In this document: positions 49,931 through 64,000 of the stretch, in pieces
How the letters are laid out: each line of letters opens with the position of its first letter
Position numbering within the stretch: the first letter of the stretch is position 1
Assembly: GCF_002155965.1 (NCBI RefSeq)
Contig: NZ_MUMH01000006.1
Location: 62,001-126,000, forward strand
Direction: 5' to 3'
Origin: Allokutzneria sp. NRRL B-24872
GTDB taxonomy: Bacteria; Actinomycetota; Actinomycetes; Mycobacteriales; Pseudonocardiaceae
Length of the DNA stretch: 64,000 nucleotides
Position numbers and translations under genes: made by a program
Notes under the pieces: generated by a model
The model's input: the letters and a program-made list of their open reading frames with translations, nothing else
Told to the model about the DNA's origin: nothing
Database searches by the model: none

Positions 49931-50965
49931 TCAGCGGCGCTTGCGATTCTGCTTCTTGCCGCGAGACCGGTCGTCGATGATCCCGGGGACGGTGCCCGAC
50001 TTGGGGCGGGCGGAGTCGTCCTGGGGAGCAGAGCCGTTCGCGGCGGGCTTGTCGGCCGGCTTCTCGGCCTTGGTGGGGTCCTCGGCAGGCGAGGTCGCCG
50101 TGGTGTCCGCGGCGGGGCGCTTGCGGGCCGGCTTCTGGCCCGGCTTCGGCGCGAGGTTCTGCCGCTTGGAGATCGCGTCCTGCTTCTTCTGCTCTTCCTC
50201 GCGGTCGATGCGGTGGTACACGACGTACTGCTGCATCAGCGTCCAGAGGTTGTTGCTCAGCCAGTAGAGCAGCATGCCCATGGGCAGGAAGAGACCGGCG
50301 ACGAGCACGCCGGCCGGGAAGACGTAGAGCGCCAGCTTGTTCATGATCGCGGTCTGCTGGTTGGCCGCGGCGGGGTTCTGCCGGGCGACCGAGTGCCGCG
50401 AGGTGAGGTGCGTCAGCGCGCTCGCCACGATCATGATCGGGATCGTCACGAAGATCTGGACGTTGCGGTCGGTGCCGTAGTGGGCCAGCGTCTCGGCGGT
50501 CGCGGTCAGCGAGGACGAGAAGTTCGCGCCGAACAGCTTGGCGGCCAGGTAGGACTTCACGTCCTCGGCGCCGAAGAAGAAGTTCTGCTCAGCCCCGGCC
50601 TTGAAGCCCTGGAGCACGTTGGTCAGACCGAAGAACACCGGGATCTGCACCAGCATCGGCAGGCAGCCGCCGAGCGGGTTGAAGCCGTGCTCGGACTGGA
50701 GCTTCTGCATCTCCGCGGCCATGCGCTGCCGGTCGTTGCCGTACTTCTCCCGCAGCTTCTGCATCTGCGGAGCGAACTCCTGCATCTGCTTCATGGAGCG
50801 CACGTACTTGACGAACGGCTTGAAGAGGATGGCCCGCAGGGTGAAGACCAGGAACATGATGGACAGCGCCCAGGAGATGCCGCTGGCGGCTCCGAACAGC
50901 GTCCCGAAGACCTTGTGCCAGACCCACATGATGCCTGACACCGGGTAGTTGATGAAATCCAGCAC
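49931..50965 (-). CDS. yidC: membrane protein insertase YidC
   Basis: A 344-residue Oxa1/YidC-family insertase. GTG at 50965 follows GAGGAG. It has five membrane helices: the first near WVWHKVFGTLFG, then SWALSIMFLVFTLRAILFKP with the conserved Arg in the hydrophilic groove, the NPLGGCLPMLVQIPVFFGL segment and YVFPAGVLVAGLFLPMGMLLYWLSNNLW. The C-terminal tail is long, Lys/Pro-rich and basic, suitable for ribosome binding. Four bases separate it from yidD. Confidence 0.95.
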   Translation of the reverse strand: MLDFINYPVSGIMWVWHKVFGTLFGAASGISWALSIMFLVFTLRAILFKPFVKYVRSMKQMQEFAPQMQKLREKYGNDRQRMAAEMQKLQSEHGFNPLGGCLPMLVQIPVFFGLTNVLQGFKAGAEQNFFFGAEDVKSYLAAKLFGANFSSSLTATAETLAHYGTDRNVQIFVTIPIMIVASALTHLTSRHSVARQNPAAANQQTAIMNKLALYVFPAGVLVAGLFLPMGMLLYWLSNNLWTLMQQYVVYHRIDREEEQKKQDAISKRQNLAPKPGQKPARKRPAADTTATSPAEDPTKAEKPADKPAANGSAPQDDSARPKSGTVPGIIDDRSRGKKQNRKRR

Positions 50966-50969
50966 GAAG

Positions 50970-51293
50970 CTACTCCTCGGCGGGGATGTGGTGAACCCGC
51001 TCCTGGTCAGTGGACTCGCCACGTGACCCTCGGCGCGGTGGAACGGGGTCCATGCCTCCAGGGTGCCAGGGGCCGCAGCGGAGCAGTCGGCGCGCGGCGA
51101 GCCAGCAGCCGCGGAGCGCGCCGTGCACGGTGATCGCCTCGACGGCGTAGGTGCTGCAGCTTGGGTAGAAGCGACAGGACGGGGGGAGCAGGGGGGAGAT
51201 CCATCTGCGGTAGCCGCGGATGGGGAGCAGGAGCACGCGCCCGGCGAGACCGGGTCGGCCCGGCTCGGACTCGGGTGGCTGCCGCTCGGTCAT
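50970..51293 (-). CDS. yidD: membrane protein insertion efficiency factor YidD
   Basis: A 107-residue protein containing the YidD core [20 protein letters not shown] and [16 protein letters not shown], with the conserved Cys residues and [14 protein letters not shown]. Its ATG overlaps the rnpA stop (ATGA). Confidence 0.95.
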   Translation of the reverse strand: MTERQPPESEPGRPGLAGRVLLLPIRGYRRWISPLLPPSCRFYPSCSTYAVEAITVHGALRGCWLAARRLLRCGPWHPGGMDPVPPRRGSRGESTDQERVHHIPAEE

Positions 51294-51697
51294 GACGACG
51301 GTCCCCGCGCGGGACGGCGGAGCTTGCGCAGCGCGGCGTCGAGGTCGGCCGCGAGCTCGGTGCTCGTCGCGTCGGCCGCGGGCGCGAGCGCGCGGACGAC
51401 GAGCTGGGAGCCGGTGGGCAGCTCGGCCAGCCGGGGCCCCAGCAGGTGCCGGAGCCGACGGCTGACGCGGTGCCGCACGACGGAGTTGCCGACCGCCTTG
51501 CTCACGACAAAGCCCACTCGCGACGGGAGGACCCCGTCTGGAGTGGGCTGCGTCGCGTCAACCGCTTCGGCCATGCCTTCCTCCCGCTCGGGCAGCAGAG
51601 CGTGCACCACGAGCCGGGAACGTCCACTGCGCCGTCCCCGGCGCATCACCAGACCGAAGTCCTGGCGACGCCTGAGCCGAGAGACAGCGGGGAGCAC
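51290..51697 (-). CDS. rnpA: ribonuclease P protein component
   Basis: A 135-residue basic protein that helps RNase P RNA mature tRNA 5' ends. GTG start. Features are [15 protein letters not shown] and the RNR motif region [25 protein letters not shown]. It lies 14 bases after rpmH. Confidence 0.94.
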   Translation of the reverse strand: MLPAVSRLRRRQDFGLVMRRGRRSGRSRLVVHALLPEREEGMAEAVDATQPTPDGVLPSRVGFVVSKAVGNSVVRHRVSRRLRHLLGPRLAELPTGSQLVVRALAPAADATSTELAADLDAALRKLRRPARGPSS

Positions 51698-51711
51698 GGC
51701 GAAGGCGGCGG

Positions 51712-51849
51712 TCAGGCCGACAGCTCAGCGCGTCCCTTGCGACGGCGAGCGGCCAGGATGGCGCGGCCGGCGCGGGTGCGCATGCGCAGCCGGAACCCGT
51801 GGGTCTTGGCGCGACGACGGTTGTTGGGCTGGAAGGTGCGCTTGCTCAC
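51712..51849 (-). CDS. rpmH: 50S ribosomal protein L34
   Basis: A 45-residue highly basic protein read from GTG 51849: [19 protein letters not shown], then [17 protein letters not shown] and KGRAELSA. This is the complete L34 sequence. GGGAGATCC lies upstream. It is divergent from dnaA, the standard arrangement at actinobacterial origins. Confidence 0.98.
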   Translation of the reverse strand: MSKRTFQPNNRRRAKTHGFRLRMRTRAGRAILAARRRKGRAELSA

Positions 51850-52392
51850 GGACGGATCTCCCGGTTGCTCATTACTGGCAGGTCGATGGTCGTCCCACGC
51901 CTACCGAGGTAAGGAAGGTGCTGCCCCGCGACGTCGTCGACTCCGGGGGAGTCGCATGACGGGCGCAGCGCAACGCTCCCGCTGCGGGCGGGAGACCGTT
52001 CGAGGGTACGCACCGGGCATCCGCACATCAAATCCGGGGCCTTCGACCACCACCGGGCTACGGACTGCACACGGTCGGTTGACTTCCACGCGGCCGATCG
52101 CGGGCGCGAGCTTGTTCCTCGGGGCCGCCGTTGCTAGCGTGCCTGTCCGCGCTCGGGGCTGGAAGCTCCGCGGAGTTCGCTGGACACCCTGCACAGGTGG
52201 TCGACATCGCCGGTCGGCGGGGGTCGTTCGAGGCAGCGGGGCAGCCCGCCGTACCTTCATGCACAGTTGTGGATAATCCTGTGGACGCCCATATCCTCAC
52301 CGACTCAGCGGTCGCGACTCGGGTACGGGCAGGCGGGTGTCTCCCGCCGGCCCGACGGGTCGCGTGCGAGTTGAGGGGAGGGGAGCGCAGCA
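51850..52392. promoter_or_regulatory. rpmH-dnaA intergenic region with DnaA box
   Basis: A 543-base divergent gap with no supported gene. A perfect DnaA box (TGTGGATAA, the reverse of TTATCCACA) lies at 52268-52276, and a weaker one, TGTGGACGC, at 52280-52288. The dnaA and rpmH promoters should lie here; autoregulation of dnaA through these boxes is likely. Confidence 0.7.
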
Positions 52393-53940
52393 GTGTCCGA
52401 CAACCACGATCTGGCTCTCATCTGGGACCGGGTCGTCCAGGAGCTGTCAGCAGGCACCCTGACCAGGCAGCAGCGCGCGTGGATGCAGATCACCAGGCCG
52501 ATCGGCCTGCTTGACGGCACCGCCCTGCTCGCCGCCCCGAGCGACTTCGCCAAGGACGCCATCGAGCGCAGTCTGCGCGGACCGATCACCGCGGCGCTGT
52601 CCCGCCACCTCGGCGGGACCGTCTCGCTCGCCGTGAAGGTGGACACCGCCCAGCCGAGCGCGGCCGTGGTCAGCCCGCCGCCCGGCATCGTCGCGGGCCC
52701 CGGCCTGGCCGTTCCGCCGGAGACCGCCTCCGAGATCACCCGCCCGCTGCCGGTCATCACCGACGACGGCGAGGAAGAGGTCGACGAGGAGCGCGAGGCG
52801 CTGGCCACGGTCAACGAGATCTGGCCGACCTTCAACGGCCAGGCCCCCGAGGGCGGGCTGGCGGGTCAGCCGTTCACCATGCCCCGGCACGGACCGCCGA
52901 CCTCGCAGACGAAGCTCAACGAGAAGTACACCTTCGACACCTTCGTCATTGGCGCCTCCAACCGCTTCGCCCACGCGGCGGCGGTCGCGGTCGCCGAGGC
53001 ACCGGCGCGCGCCTACAACCCCCTCTTCGTCTGGGGGGAGTCCGGGCTGGGCAAGACCCACCTGCTGCACGCCGTCGGGCACTACGCGCAGCGGCTGTTC
53101 CCCGGGATGCGCGTGCGCTACGTGTCGACCGAGGAGTTCACCAACGACTTCATCAACTCCCTGCGAGACGACCGCAAGGTCGCCTTCCAGCGCCGCTACC
53201 GGGACGTCGACATCCTGCTCGTCGACGACATCCAGTTCCTGGAGGGCAAGGAGGGAACGCAGGAGGAGTTCTTCCACACCTTCAACACGCTGCACAACGC
53301 GAACAAGCAGATCGTGGTCTCCTCCGACCGCCCGCCCAAGCGGCTGGAGACGCTGGAGGACCGGCTGCGCACGCGCTTCGAGTGGGGTCTGATCACCGAC
53401 GTCCAACCGCCCGAGCTGGAGACGCGGATCGCGATCCTCCGCAAGAAGGCAGCCCAGGACCGGCTGAACGTGCCCGCCGAGGTGCTGGAGTTCATCGCCG
53501 CGCGGGTCGAGCGCAACATCCGCGAGCTGGAGGGCGCGCTGATCCGGGTGACGGCCTTCGCCTCGCTCAACCGGCAGCAGGTGGACACCCAGCTCGCCGA
53601 GATCGTGCTGCGCGACCTGATCCCCGACTCGCACGCCCCGGAGATCACCGCGCCGACGATCATGGCGGTCACCGCGGAGTTCTTCACGCTGACCATCGAC
53701 GACCTCTGCGGCCCCGGCAAGACGAAGGCGCTGGCCGGTGCCAGGCAGATCGCCATGTACCTGTGCCGCGAGCTGACCGACCTGTCGCTGCCGAAGATCG
53801 GCCAGACCTTCGGCGGCCGCGACCACACGACGGTCATGCACGCGGACAAGAAGATCCGCAAGGAGATGGCGGAGCGCCGCCGCACCTACGACCAGGTGCA
53901 GGAGCTGACCTCCCGCATCAAGATGCGCGCCAAGGGCTGA
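52393..53940 (+). CDS. dnaA: chromosomal replication initiator DnaA
   Basis: A 515-residue initiator, GTG start after GAGGGGAGGGG. Domain I is at the N-terminus ([11 protein letters not shown]), domain II is a long Pro/acidic linker, and domain III carries Walker [19 protein letters not shown] and Walker [22 protein letters not shown]. Domain IV has the DnaA-box-binding signature [15 protein letters not shown]. The usual upstream rpmH and downstream dnaN confirm it. Confidence 0.99.
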   Translation: MSDNHDLALIWDRVVQELSAGTLTRQQRAWMQITRPIGLLDGTALLAAPSDFAKDAIERSLRGPITAALSRHLGGTVSLAVKVDTAQPSAAVVSPPPGIVAGPGLAVPPETASEITRPLPVITDDGEEEVDEEREALATVNEIWPTFNGQAPEGGLAGQPFTMPRHGPPTSQTKLNEKYTFDTFVIGASNRFAHAAAVAVAEAPARAYNPLFVWGESGLGKTHLLHAVGHYAQRLFPGMRVRYVSTEEFTNDFINSLRDDRKVAFQRRYRDVDILLVDDIQFLEGKEGTQEEFFHTFNTLHNANKQIVVSSDRPPKRLETLEDRLRTRFEWGLITDVQPPELETRIAILRKKAAQDRLNVPAEVLEFIAARVERNIRELEGALIRVTAFASLNRQQVDTQLAEIVLRDLIPDSHAPEITAPTIMAVTAEFFTLTIDDLCGPGKTKALAGARQIAMYLCRELTDLSLPKIGQTFGGRDHTTVMHADKKIRKEMAERRRTYDQVQELTSRIKMRAKG

Positions 53941-54846
53941 TCCCGGCGCTCGGCCTCACCCCCGCACGGCTCGCACGGGCCCGCTGACGCGCGCTCGCGT
54001 GCCGGGGTCGCCCCAGCTCGTCCTCGCGCTCGGCGCTCCTCCTTTATTCAGGGTGGGGAGCGCGCGGGCGGGCATGGTCGAGACCGGCCTTCCGGCGTTT
54101 CGCGGGGGTGTGATCCCCTGTCCCCTGGCGGTTGAAGCCGGGCCGACTCGCACCCCCGTCCCGTAACCCACACCCGGAGAAACCCCCGCCGACGCGCCTC
54201 GGCAACAGCCGTCCCACCGTCAGGGACGGCGTTTTTTATTGGCCCTGTGGGTCGCCGGACGGGCTCGCGCCCCCAGAAAAGTCGCCGATTTTGTCCCCCA
54301 TCCAGGGAGATCCGGACCACGTGCGGGCTGTGGGGAACCTGGGGGCAACCCCACCCACATCTGGGGAGCGTTCTGTGGACAACTGGGGACAACTGGGGAT
54401 CGAGGGTGTGGACCGAAGATCCATCCACACCCGACCCGAGTTATCCACCGGAGAAGTCCACCGACCATCCACACTGGAGAACCAGCTCGGACCTGCGCGG
54501 ACGCCGTCTGTCCACACAATCCACAGCCCCTATTACTGCTGTTGGTTTTCCCTTGAAGTTGAAGAACAAAGAAAAAGCAGGGGGCTGGGGATCTGGGGAT
54601 GGCTCGTCCGCCGAGGGGCTCCAGGGCGTCCAGGCCGAGATGACGCGTCGGGCATCGACGCTCTACCGTGGTGCCACCGCACACCAGCCGCCGGTCACTC
54701 GCCGGTCCTCAGCCGGCGTCGGCCGCTCGCTCGCCACCCAAGGTTTATTGGCGGTGTGGAGCGTCGTTGTCGGTCCGGTGCGCGAAAATCGCGTGGTTGC
54801 CTCGTCGCCGCGTCGGCGGTGCGTGCCGAACCCGAAAGGAAGCCCC
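53941..54846. other. origin of replication oriC (dnaA-dnaN intergenic)
   Basis: A 906-base gap with a dense field of DnaA boxes at 54374-54525: TGTGGACAA 54374-54382, TGGGGACAA 54384-54392, TGTGGACCG 54407-54415, CCATCCACA 54421-54429 and 54465-54473, TTATCCACC 54441-54449, CTGTCCACA 54508-54516 and CAATCCACA 54517-54525. Boxes in the left part face one way and those on the right face the other. A relatively AT-rich tract at about 54528-54580 follows and may be the unwinding element. Its left part holds the dnaA terminator. Confidence 0.92.
54208..54237 (+). terminator. dnaA terminator
   Basis: GCCGTCCC (54208-54215) pairs with GGGACGGC (54223-54230), followed by GTTTTTTATT. A clear intrinsic terminator with a T-tract. 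Confidence 0.85.
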
Positions 54847-55980
54847 ATGAAGATCCGCGTCGAGCGCGACGGCCTTGCCGACGCCGTCGCCTGGGTCGCT
54901 CGCAGCCTGCCCTCGCGGCCGCCGGTTCCGGTCCTCGGCGGTGTGCTGCTGGACGCGGGCTCGGGTGAGGACTCCAGCGAGACCCTGACCATCTCCGGCT
55001 TCGACTACGAGGTCTCCGCCCAGGTCGGCGTCCCGGCGATGGTCGCGACCGGTGGCAAGACCCTGGTGTCCGGGCGCCTGCTCGCCGACATCACCAAGTC
55101 GCTGCCGAACCAGCCCGTCGAGATCGCCGTCGACGGCAGCCGCGTGAGCATCACCTGCGGCAGCTCGAAGTTCAGCCTGCCGACCATGCCGGTCGAGGAC
55201 TACCCGTCGCTGCCGAACATGCCGCAGCTGGCCGGGTTGCTCCAGGCCGAGGTATTCGCCGGTGCCGTCAGCCAGGTCGCGGTCGCCGCAGGCAAGGACG
55301 ACACCCTGCCGATGCTGACCGGCGTCCGCCTGGAGATCGCCGACTCCAAGCTCACCCTCGTCGCCACCGACCGCTTCCGCCTCGCCATGCGCGAGTTCGA
55401 GTGGGAGCCGTCGGGCTCGGTGGAGACCGCGGTGCTGGTGCCCGCGCGCACCATGGCCGACGCGGCCAAGACCCTCGGCGGTTCCGGCAACAAGATCGAG
55501 CTGTCGCTCGGCTCGACCGACGGCCTGCTCGGTCTGGCGGGCTCCGGCCGCCGCACCACCACCCGGCTGCTGGACGCGGAGTTCCCGAAGTACCGCCAGC
55601 TGCTGCCCAGCGAGCACAGCGCCGCCGCGGTCATCGAGGTCGCCAAGCTGGTCGAGGCGATCAAGCGCGTCTCGCTGGTCGCCGAGCGCGGCACCCAGGT
55701 GCGGCTGGAGTTCAGCGAGGCGGGCCTGAAGCTGACCGCGGGCGGCGACGACGAGGGCAGCGCGGAGGAGGAGCTCGCCGTCGAGTTCACCGGTGAGCCG
55801 CTGACCATCGCGTTCAACCCGGCCTACCTGCTGGACGGCCTCGGCGCGCTGCACACCGACCGCGCCCAGCTGGAGTTCACCAGCTCCAAGCGCCCCGCGC
55901 TGGTCAAGCCGGTCGGCGACGAGGGCGACGTGCTGCCCGGCTACGTGTACCTGCTGATGCCGGTTCGGCTGCCGGACTGA
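54847..55980 (+). CDS. dnaN: DNA polymerase III sliding clamp (beta subunit)
   Basis: A 377-residue clamp. ATG at 54847 follows AAAGGAAG; frames open further upstream run through oriC. Three clamp domains can be followed, with [18 protein letters not shown] at the start, [11 protein letters not shown] and [14 protein letters not shown] in the centre and VYLLMPVRL at the C-terminus, matching the family's LMPMRL ending. Confidence 0.97.
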   Translation: MKIRVERDGLADAVAWVARSLPSRPPVPVLGGVLLDAGSGEDSSETLTISGFDYEVSAQVGVPAMVATGGKTLVSGRLLADITKSLPNQPVEIAVDGSRVSITCGSSKFSLPTMPVEDYPSLPNMPQLAGLLQAEVFAGAVSQVAVAAGKDDTLPMLTGVRLEIADSKLTLVATDRFRLAMREFEWEPSGSVETAVLVPARTMADAAKTLGGSGNKIELSLGSTDGLLGLAGSGRRTTTRLLDAEFPKYRQLLPSEHSAAAVIEVAKLVEAIKRVSLVAERGTQVRLEFSEAGLKLTAGGDDEGSAEEELAVEFTGEPLTIAFNPAYLLDGLGALHTDRAQLEFTSSKRPALVKPVGDEGDVLPGYVYLLMPVRLPD

Positions 55981-56033
55981 CGGACACCCTTACCCCACAA
56001 CGCTTCCAGCCCCGTTCGAAAAGGATGGCATCG

Positions 56034-56921
56034 GTGCAGCTCGGACTCGTCGGTCTCGGCAAGATGGGCTTCAACATGCGCGAGCGGCTGCGCCGCGCCG
56101 GGCACGACGTGGTCGGTTTCGACCGCAACCCGGACGTCAGCGACGCCGCATCGCTCGCCGACCTGGTGTCGAAGCTGGACGGTCCGCGCACCGTCTGGAT
56201 CATGGTCCCGGCGGGCGGCCCGACCAGGGAGACCGTTGAGGAGCTCGGCGAGCTGCTCAGCGAGGGCGATCTGGTGATCGAGGGCGGCAACTCCCGCTTC
56301 ACCGATGACCAGGAGCACGCGAAGTTCCTGGCGGACAAGGGAATCGGCTACATCGACTGCGGTGTGTCCGGTGGCGTGTGGGGTCTGGAGAACGGCTACG
56401 GCCTGATGGTCGGCGGCGAGAAGTCCTTTGTGGACCGTGCGATGCCGATCTTCGACTCGCTGCGCCCGGCCGGCCCGCGCGAGGAGGGCTTCGCGCACGC
56501 GGGCGCGGTCGGCGCGGGCCACTTCTCGAAGATGGTGCACAACGGCATCGAGTACGGCCTGATGCAGGCCTACGCCGAGGGTTTCGAGCTGCTGGACGCC
56601 TCGAAGGTGGTCACCGACGTGCCCTCGGTGATCAAGGCGTGGCAGCGCGGGACTGTCGTGCGGTCCTGGCTGCTCGACCTGCTGGTGCGGGCGCTGGACT
56701 CCGACCCGGAGCTGGACGACCTGCGCGGCTACGTCGAGGACTCCGGCGAGGGCAGGTGGACCATCGAGGAGGCGATCAACCTCGCGGTGCCCGCCCCGGT
56801 GATCTCGGCGGCGCTGTTCGCGCGGTTCGCCTCCCGCCAGGAGGACTCGCCCGCGATGCGCGCCGTCGCCGCGCTCCGCAACCAGTTCGGCGGCCACGCC
56901 GTGCACAAGGCCGGAAGCTGA
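56034..56921 (+). CDS. gnd: 6-phosphogluconate dehydrogenase (decarboxylating), short form
   Basis: A 295-residue oxidoreductase of the short GndA type. GTG at 56034 lies eight bases after AAGGA; ATG at 56025 is the alternative. The N-terminal nucleotide-binding motif is LGLVGLGKMGFNMRERLRRAGHDVVGFDRNP. The substrate site shows VIEGGNSRF and DCGVSGGVWGLENGYGLMVGG, with HNGIEYGLMQAYAEGF. Placement between dnaN and recF is also seen in M. smegmatis. Confidence 0.94.
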   Translation: MQLGLVGLGKMGFNMRERLRRAGHDVVGFDRNPDVSDAASLADLVSKLDGPRTVWIMVPAGGPTRETVEELGELLSEGDLVIEGGNSRFTDDQEHAKFLADKGIGYIDCGVSGGVWGLENGYGLMVGGEKSFVDRAMPIFDSLRPAGPREEGFAHAGAVGAGHFSKMVHNGIEYGLMQAYAEGFELLDASKVVTDVPSVIKAWQRGTVVRSWLLDLLVRALDSDPELDDLRGYVEDSGEGRWTIEEAINLAVPAPVISAALFARFASRQEDSPAMRAVAALRNQFGGHAVHKAGS

Positions 56922-56933
56922 CAGCCGACCCGC

Positions 56934-58085
56934 GTGTACGTCAGACACCTCCAGGTCACCGACTTTCGCTCCTGGGCGCACGCCGACGTGCCCCTCGAAC
57001 CAGGCCCCAGCGTTCTGATCGGGGCGAACGGCCAGGGCAAGACCAACCTGGTCGAGGCGATCGGCTACGTGGCCACCCTGTCCTCGCACCGGGTGGCCAC
57101 CGACGCCCCGCTCGTCCGGATGGGCGCTCCGCGCGCCGTCGTCCGGACGGCCGTCGTGCACAGCGGCCGGGAGCTGCTGGTCGAGCTGGAGATCACTCCG
57201 GGCAAGGCCAATCGCGCCCGGATCAACCGCGCGCCCGCGGGGAAACCGCGCGATGTGCTGGGAATCCTCCGCACGGTGCTGTTCGCGCCGGAGGACCTGG
57301 CGCTCGTGCGGGGCGATCCCGGTGAGCGCAGGCGCTTCGCCGACGACCTGCTGGTGGCGCGCACCCCGCGGTTGGCCGGGCTGCGCTCGGACTACGAGCG
57401 CGTGCTCAAGCAACGCGGCGCGCTGCTGAAGACCTCGGGCGCCGCGCGGCGGGCCGGTCGGGGCGGCGACATCGGCACGCTGGAGGTCTGGGACGGGCAC
57501 CTCGCCCGGCACGGCGCCCAGCTGCTGGCCTACCGGCTGAACCTGGTCGCTGACCTGGAACCGCTGGTCGCGGCTGCCTACGCCGGGGTGGCACCGGAGT
57601 CACGACCTGCGCACATCCGCTACCGCAGCACCCTGGGCGATGACCTGCCCGAGGGCTACGGTGTGCCGGGCGGGCCGAGGGCCGACGCCGAGCAGCTGGA
57701 GACCCTGCTGCTGGAGTCGATGGCCAAGGTCCGCTCGCAGGAGCTGGACCGCGGGGTCTGCCTGGTCGGACCGCACCGCGACGACATCGAGCTGATCCTC
57801 GGTGAGGCGCCCGCCAAGGGCTACGCCAGTCACGGCGAGTCGTGGTCGTTCGCGCTGGCCCTGCGCCTGGGCGCCTACGAGGTGCTGCGCGGGGACGGGG
57901 TCGAGCCGGTGCTCGTGCTCGACGACGTGTTCGCCGAGCTGGACCGGCGTCGGCGGCAGCGCCTGGCCGCCGTCGCGGCAGCGGCCGAGCAGGTGCTGGT
58001 GACCGCCGCGGTCGCCGAGGACGTGCCTGCCGAGCTGGAGGCGGTCCGCTACGACGTGCGGGAAGGAGAGATCCACCGTGTCTGA
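56934..58085 (+). CDS. recF: DNA replication and repair protein RecF
   Basis: A 383-residue SMC-like ATPase that binds DNA gaps and helps load RecA. GTG start. Walker A is [19 protein letters not shown]; the signature and Walker B region read [20 protein letters not shown] and [13 protein letters not shown]. Its end overlaps the next gene by eight bases. Confidence 0.96.
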   Translation: MYVRHLQVTDFRSWAHADVPLEPGPSVLIGANGQGKTNLVEAIGYVATLSSHRVATDAPLVRMGAPRAVVRTAVVHSGRELLVELEITPGKANRARINRAPAGKPRDVLGILRTVLFAPEDLALVRGDPGERRRFADDLLVARTPRLAGLRSDYERVLKQRGALLKTSGAARRAGRGGDIGTLEVWDGHLARHGAQLLAYRLNLVADLEPLVAAAYAGVAPESRPAHIRYRSTLGDDLPEGYGVPGGPRADAEQLETLLLESMAKVRSQELDRGVCLVGPHRDDIELILGEAPAKGYASHGESWSFALALRLGAYEVLRGDGVEPVLVLDDVFAELDRRRRQRLAAVAAAAEQVLVTAAVAEDVPAELEAVRYDVREGEIHRV

Positions 58086-58752
58086 TGAGCAGCGGGGCCA
58101 CCGTCGCACATCTGGGGATAACCCTGTGGACAGTGTGGACAACTCCGTCACGCGTCGAGGTGGGACGGCGTCTGAGCCAGGGAAGAGCCCGGACAGTTCC
58201 ACCCGGTCGAGTGGTGACAAGACCGGCGCCGAGCACGCACTGCGAGGGTCGGACCTCGCCAGGGCCGCGCTGGAGGCCGCGAAGGCCGAGGCGAAGGCCC
58301 GGGGCGTGACCAAGGGCAGGGCGAAGGGCTCGTCGAGCGCCGGCAGGTCGAGCGTGTCGCGCAAGCGCCGCCGCTGGTCCGGGCCGGGGGCGGACGACCG
58401 CGACCCGCAGCCGCTGGGCAGGCTGGCCTCGCGGATCATGGCCGACCGGGGTTGGCAGGGCCAGCTCGCCGGGGGGCACGTGTTCAGCCGCTGGGCCGCG
58501 CTGGTCGGCGACGAGGTCGCTGAGCACGCCAAACCGGTCACGCTCCAGGACGGCGAGCTGACCGTCCAGGCCAGTTCGACCGCTTGGGCGACACAGTTGA
58601 GGTTGCTCCAGCGGCAACTGCTCACCAAGATCGCCGCAGGGGTCGGAAAAGACGTCGTGCGCAGGTTGAAGGTCCAGGGACCGGCCGCACCGAGCTGGAG
58701 GTACGGTCCGCGTCATGTACCCGGGCGGGGCCCGCGCGACACGTACGGTTGA
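58078..58752 (+). CDS. dciA: DciA-family (DUF721) helicase loader-like protein
   Basis: A 224-residue protein, orthologue by position of Rv0004. A long disordered basic/Ser-rich N-terminal part (to about 105) precedes the DUF721 domain ([41 protein letters not shown]). In mycobacteria and other bacteria lacking DnaC/DnaI, DciA interacts with DnaB at initiation. It starts inside the end of recF. Three DnaA boxes lie within its first 65 bases. Confidence 0.9.
   Translation: MSDEQRGHRRTSGDNPVDSVDNSVTRRGGTASEPGKSPDSSTRSSGDKTGAEHALRGSDLARAALEAAKAEAKARGVTKGRAKGSSSAGRSSVSRKRRRWSGPGADDRDPQPLGRLASRIMADRGWQGQLAGGHVFSRWAALVGDEVAEHAKPVTLQDGELTVQASSTAWATQLRLLQRQLLTKIAAGVGKDVVRRLKVQGPAAPSWRYGPRHVPGRGPRDTYG
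58113..58142. promoter_or_regulatory. DnaA boxes inside the dciA coding region
   Basis: TGGGGATAA (58113-58121), TGTGGACAG (58125-58133) and TGTGGACAA (58134-58142) occur within 30 bases. The last is a perfect reverse TTGTCCACA. Confidence 0.65.
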
Positions 58753-58926
58753 AATGAGCCGCCAAGGAGAGCGCCGCAGGCGTGTCGAACCCGTGTCGCA
58801 GCACTCTGGACTTGGTGAAGTTCGCGCGAATCGCCCTGTGACGTTCTCAGGGGTGTCCTAGTGCCTGTTCTGTCGGTGCCGACCGGTAGTATTGAGAAGG
58901 TTGGGGCCAGCTCTCCTGCGAGGTAG

Positions 58927-60933
<2,007 letters not shown>

Positions 60934-60982
60934 CCGGCGCTCTCCCACCCTCCCGGCCCGCTGAAGCACGAGAAGGACTGCA

Positions 60983-63589
<2,607 letters not shown>

Positions 63590-63640
63590 GCGGCCGTACG
63601 CGTCTAGCTGGATGGACCGCACCATCGGCAAAGGACCGTG

Positions 63641-64000
63641 ATGACTTCACCCCAGAACCCCGACCGAACCGATGACCAGGCAGGGAAGTCCGACGACCGG
63701 ACGTCGCTGACCACCAGTCCCGGGACGGACGGGGGCGCTGAACCCGTCGAGCGCGGCGAGCAGGCCGAGGCGGGCGAGGGCGCGACGCAGGCTCCGCAGG
63801 AGACCGCACGGGCTGAGGGCAACGGCTCCGGCGAGGCCACCCAGAAGGTGGTCAAGCCCGCCAAGGGCGATGGTGGCGGTCCCCAGATCGACGCCAAGAC
63901 CGAGCACATCGCGCTCGGTTCGGCCCCACCGCCGTGGCAGCGGGTCACCGTGTCCGGACAGGGCACGGCCCCGCCGCCACCGACGGCGCAGCAGCCGCCC
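63641..64000 (+). CDS. DUF3566-type membrane protein, N-terminal part
   Basis: The first 120 codons of a gene that continues past the window. ATG at 63641 follows AAGGACC; GTG directly before it is an alternative. The visible part is a hydrophilic, Pro/Gly/acidic disordered lead ending in PPPPTAQQPP. In actinobacteria the gene after gyrA (Rv0007) encodes a DUF3566 protein with such a lead before two membrane segments. The DUF3566 domain itself lies outside the window. Confidence 0.7.
   Translation, partial: MTSPQNPDRTDDQAGKSDDRTSLTTSPGTDGGAEPVERGEQAEAGEGATQAPQETARAEGNGSGEATQKVVKPAKGDGGGPQIDAKTEHIALGSAPPPWQRVTVSGQGTAPPPPTAQQPP

Overview
This window is high-GC actinobacterial chromosome spanning the replication origin. 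Gene order from the CCA-adding enzyme to gyrA (pcnA, mutT4-type nudix, DUF6049, murJ, sigM, rsmA, trxB, trxA, cwlM, GNAT, parB, parA, rsmG, khpB, yidC, yidD, rnpA, rpmH, dnaA, oriC, dnaN, gnd, recF, dciA/DUF721, gyrB, gyrA, DUF3566) matches the Mycobacterium tuberculosis/M. smegmatis origin block nearly gene for gene. Very high GC, many GTG starts and the accessory content suggest Pseudonocardiales (Pseudonocardiaceae-like); the family is an inference.

Region 1 (1-6.6 kb, minus strand): a ribose-type ABC operon, lacI-rbsA-rbsC-two tandem binding lipoproteins-rbsK-rbsD. Most junctions are 4-base start/stop overlaps, and a 13-bp perfect inverted repeat lies in front of the regulator. Region 2 (6.65-12.5 kb): two tandem MMPL transporters, with a divergent TetR regulator and a paired operator. 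The first transporter carries a C-terminal extension that reads like a sigma-70 region 2 domain. Region 3 (12.5-14.3 kb): a lower-GC island with a DarT/DarG toxin-antitoxin pair. Region 4 (14.4-30.7 kb): a secreted S33 peptidase, leuS with a leader-peptide attenuator, a Uma2-type nuclease, a NagZ plus EEP/beta-lactamase-fold fusion pair likely used on cell-wall fragments, two secreted phytase-like paralogues, an SdpI-like protein, an ADP-ribosylglycohydrolase, an AlgH/YqgE protein, an MFS transporter and small hypothetical proteins.

Region 5 (30.7-43.6 kb): tRNA maturation, nudix, the MurJ lipid II flippase set with a separate pseudokinase, SigM/RsmA, thioredoxin system (with a SigR/SigH-like promoter) and CwlM. 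Region 6 (43.7-46.2 kb): an aminotransferase and a D-Ala-D-Ala ligase homologue lying between the conserved cwlM/GNAT pair and parB, with a cluster of DnaA boxes between them. Region 7 (46.3-64 kb): chromosome segregation (parAB with parS sites), membrane protein insertion, RNase P, L34, dnaA, oriC, the sliding clamp, RecF, DciA and DNA gyrase.

No rRNA, tRNA, CRISPR array, insertion sequence or prophage was seen. The most unusual items are the MMPL-sigma fusion, the DarTG island, the EEP/AmiE-like fusion next to NagZ, the leuS attenuator, and DnaA-box clusters outside oriC.
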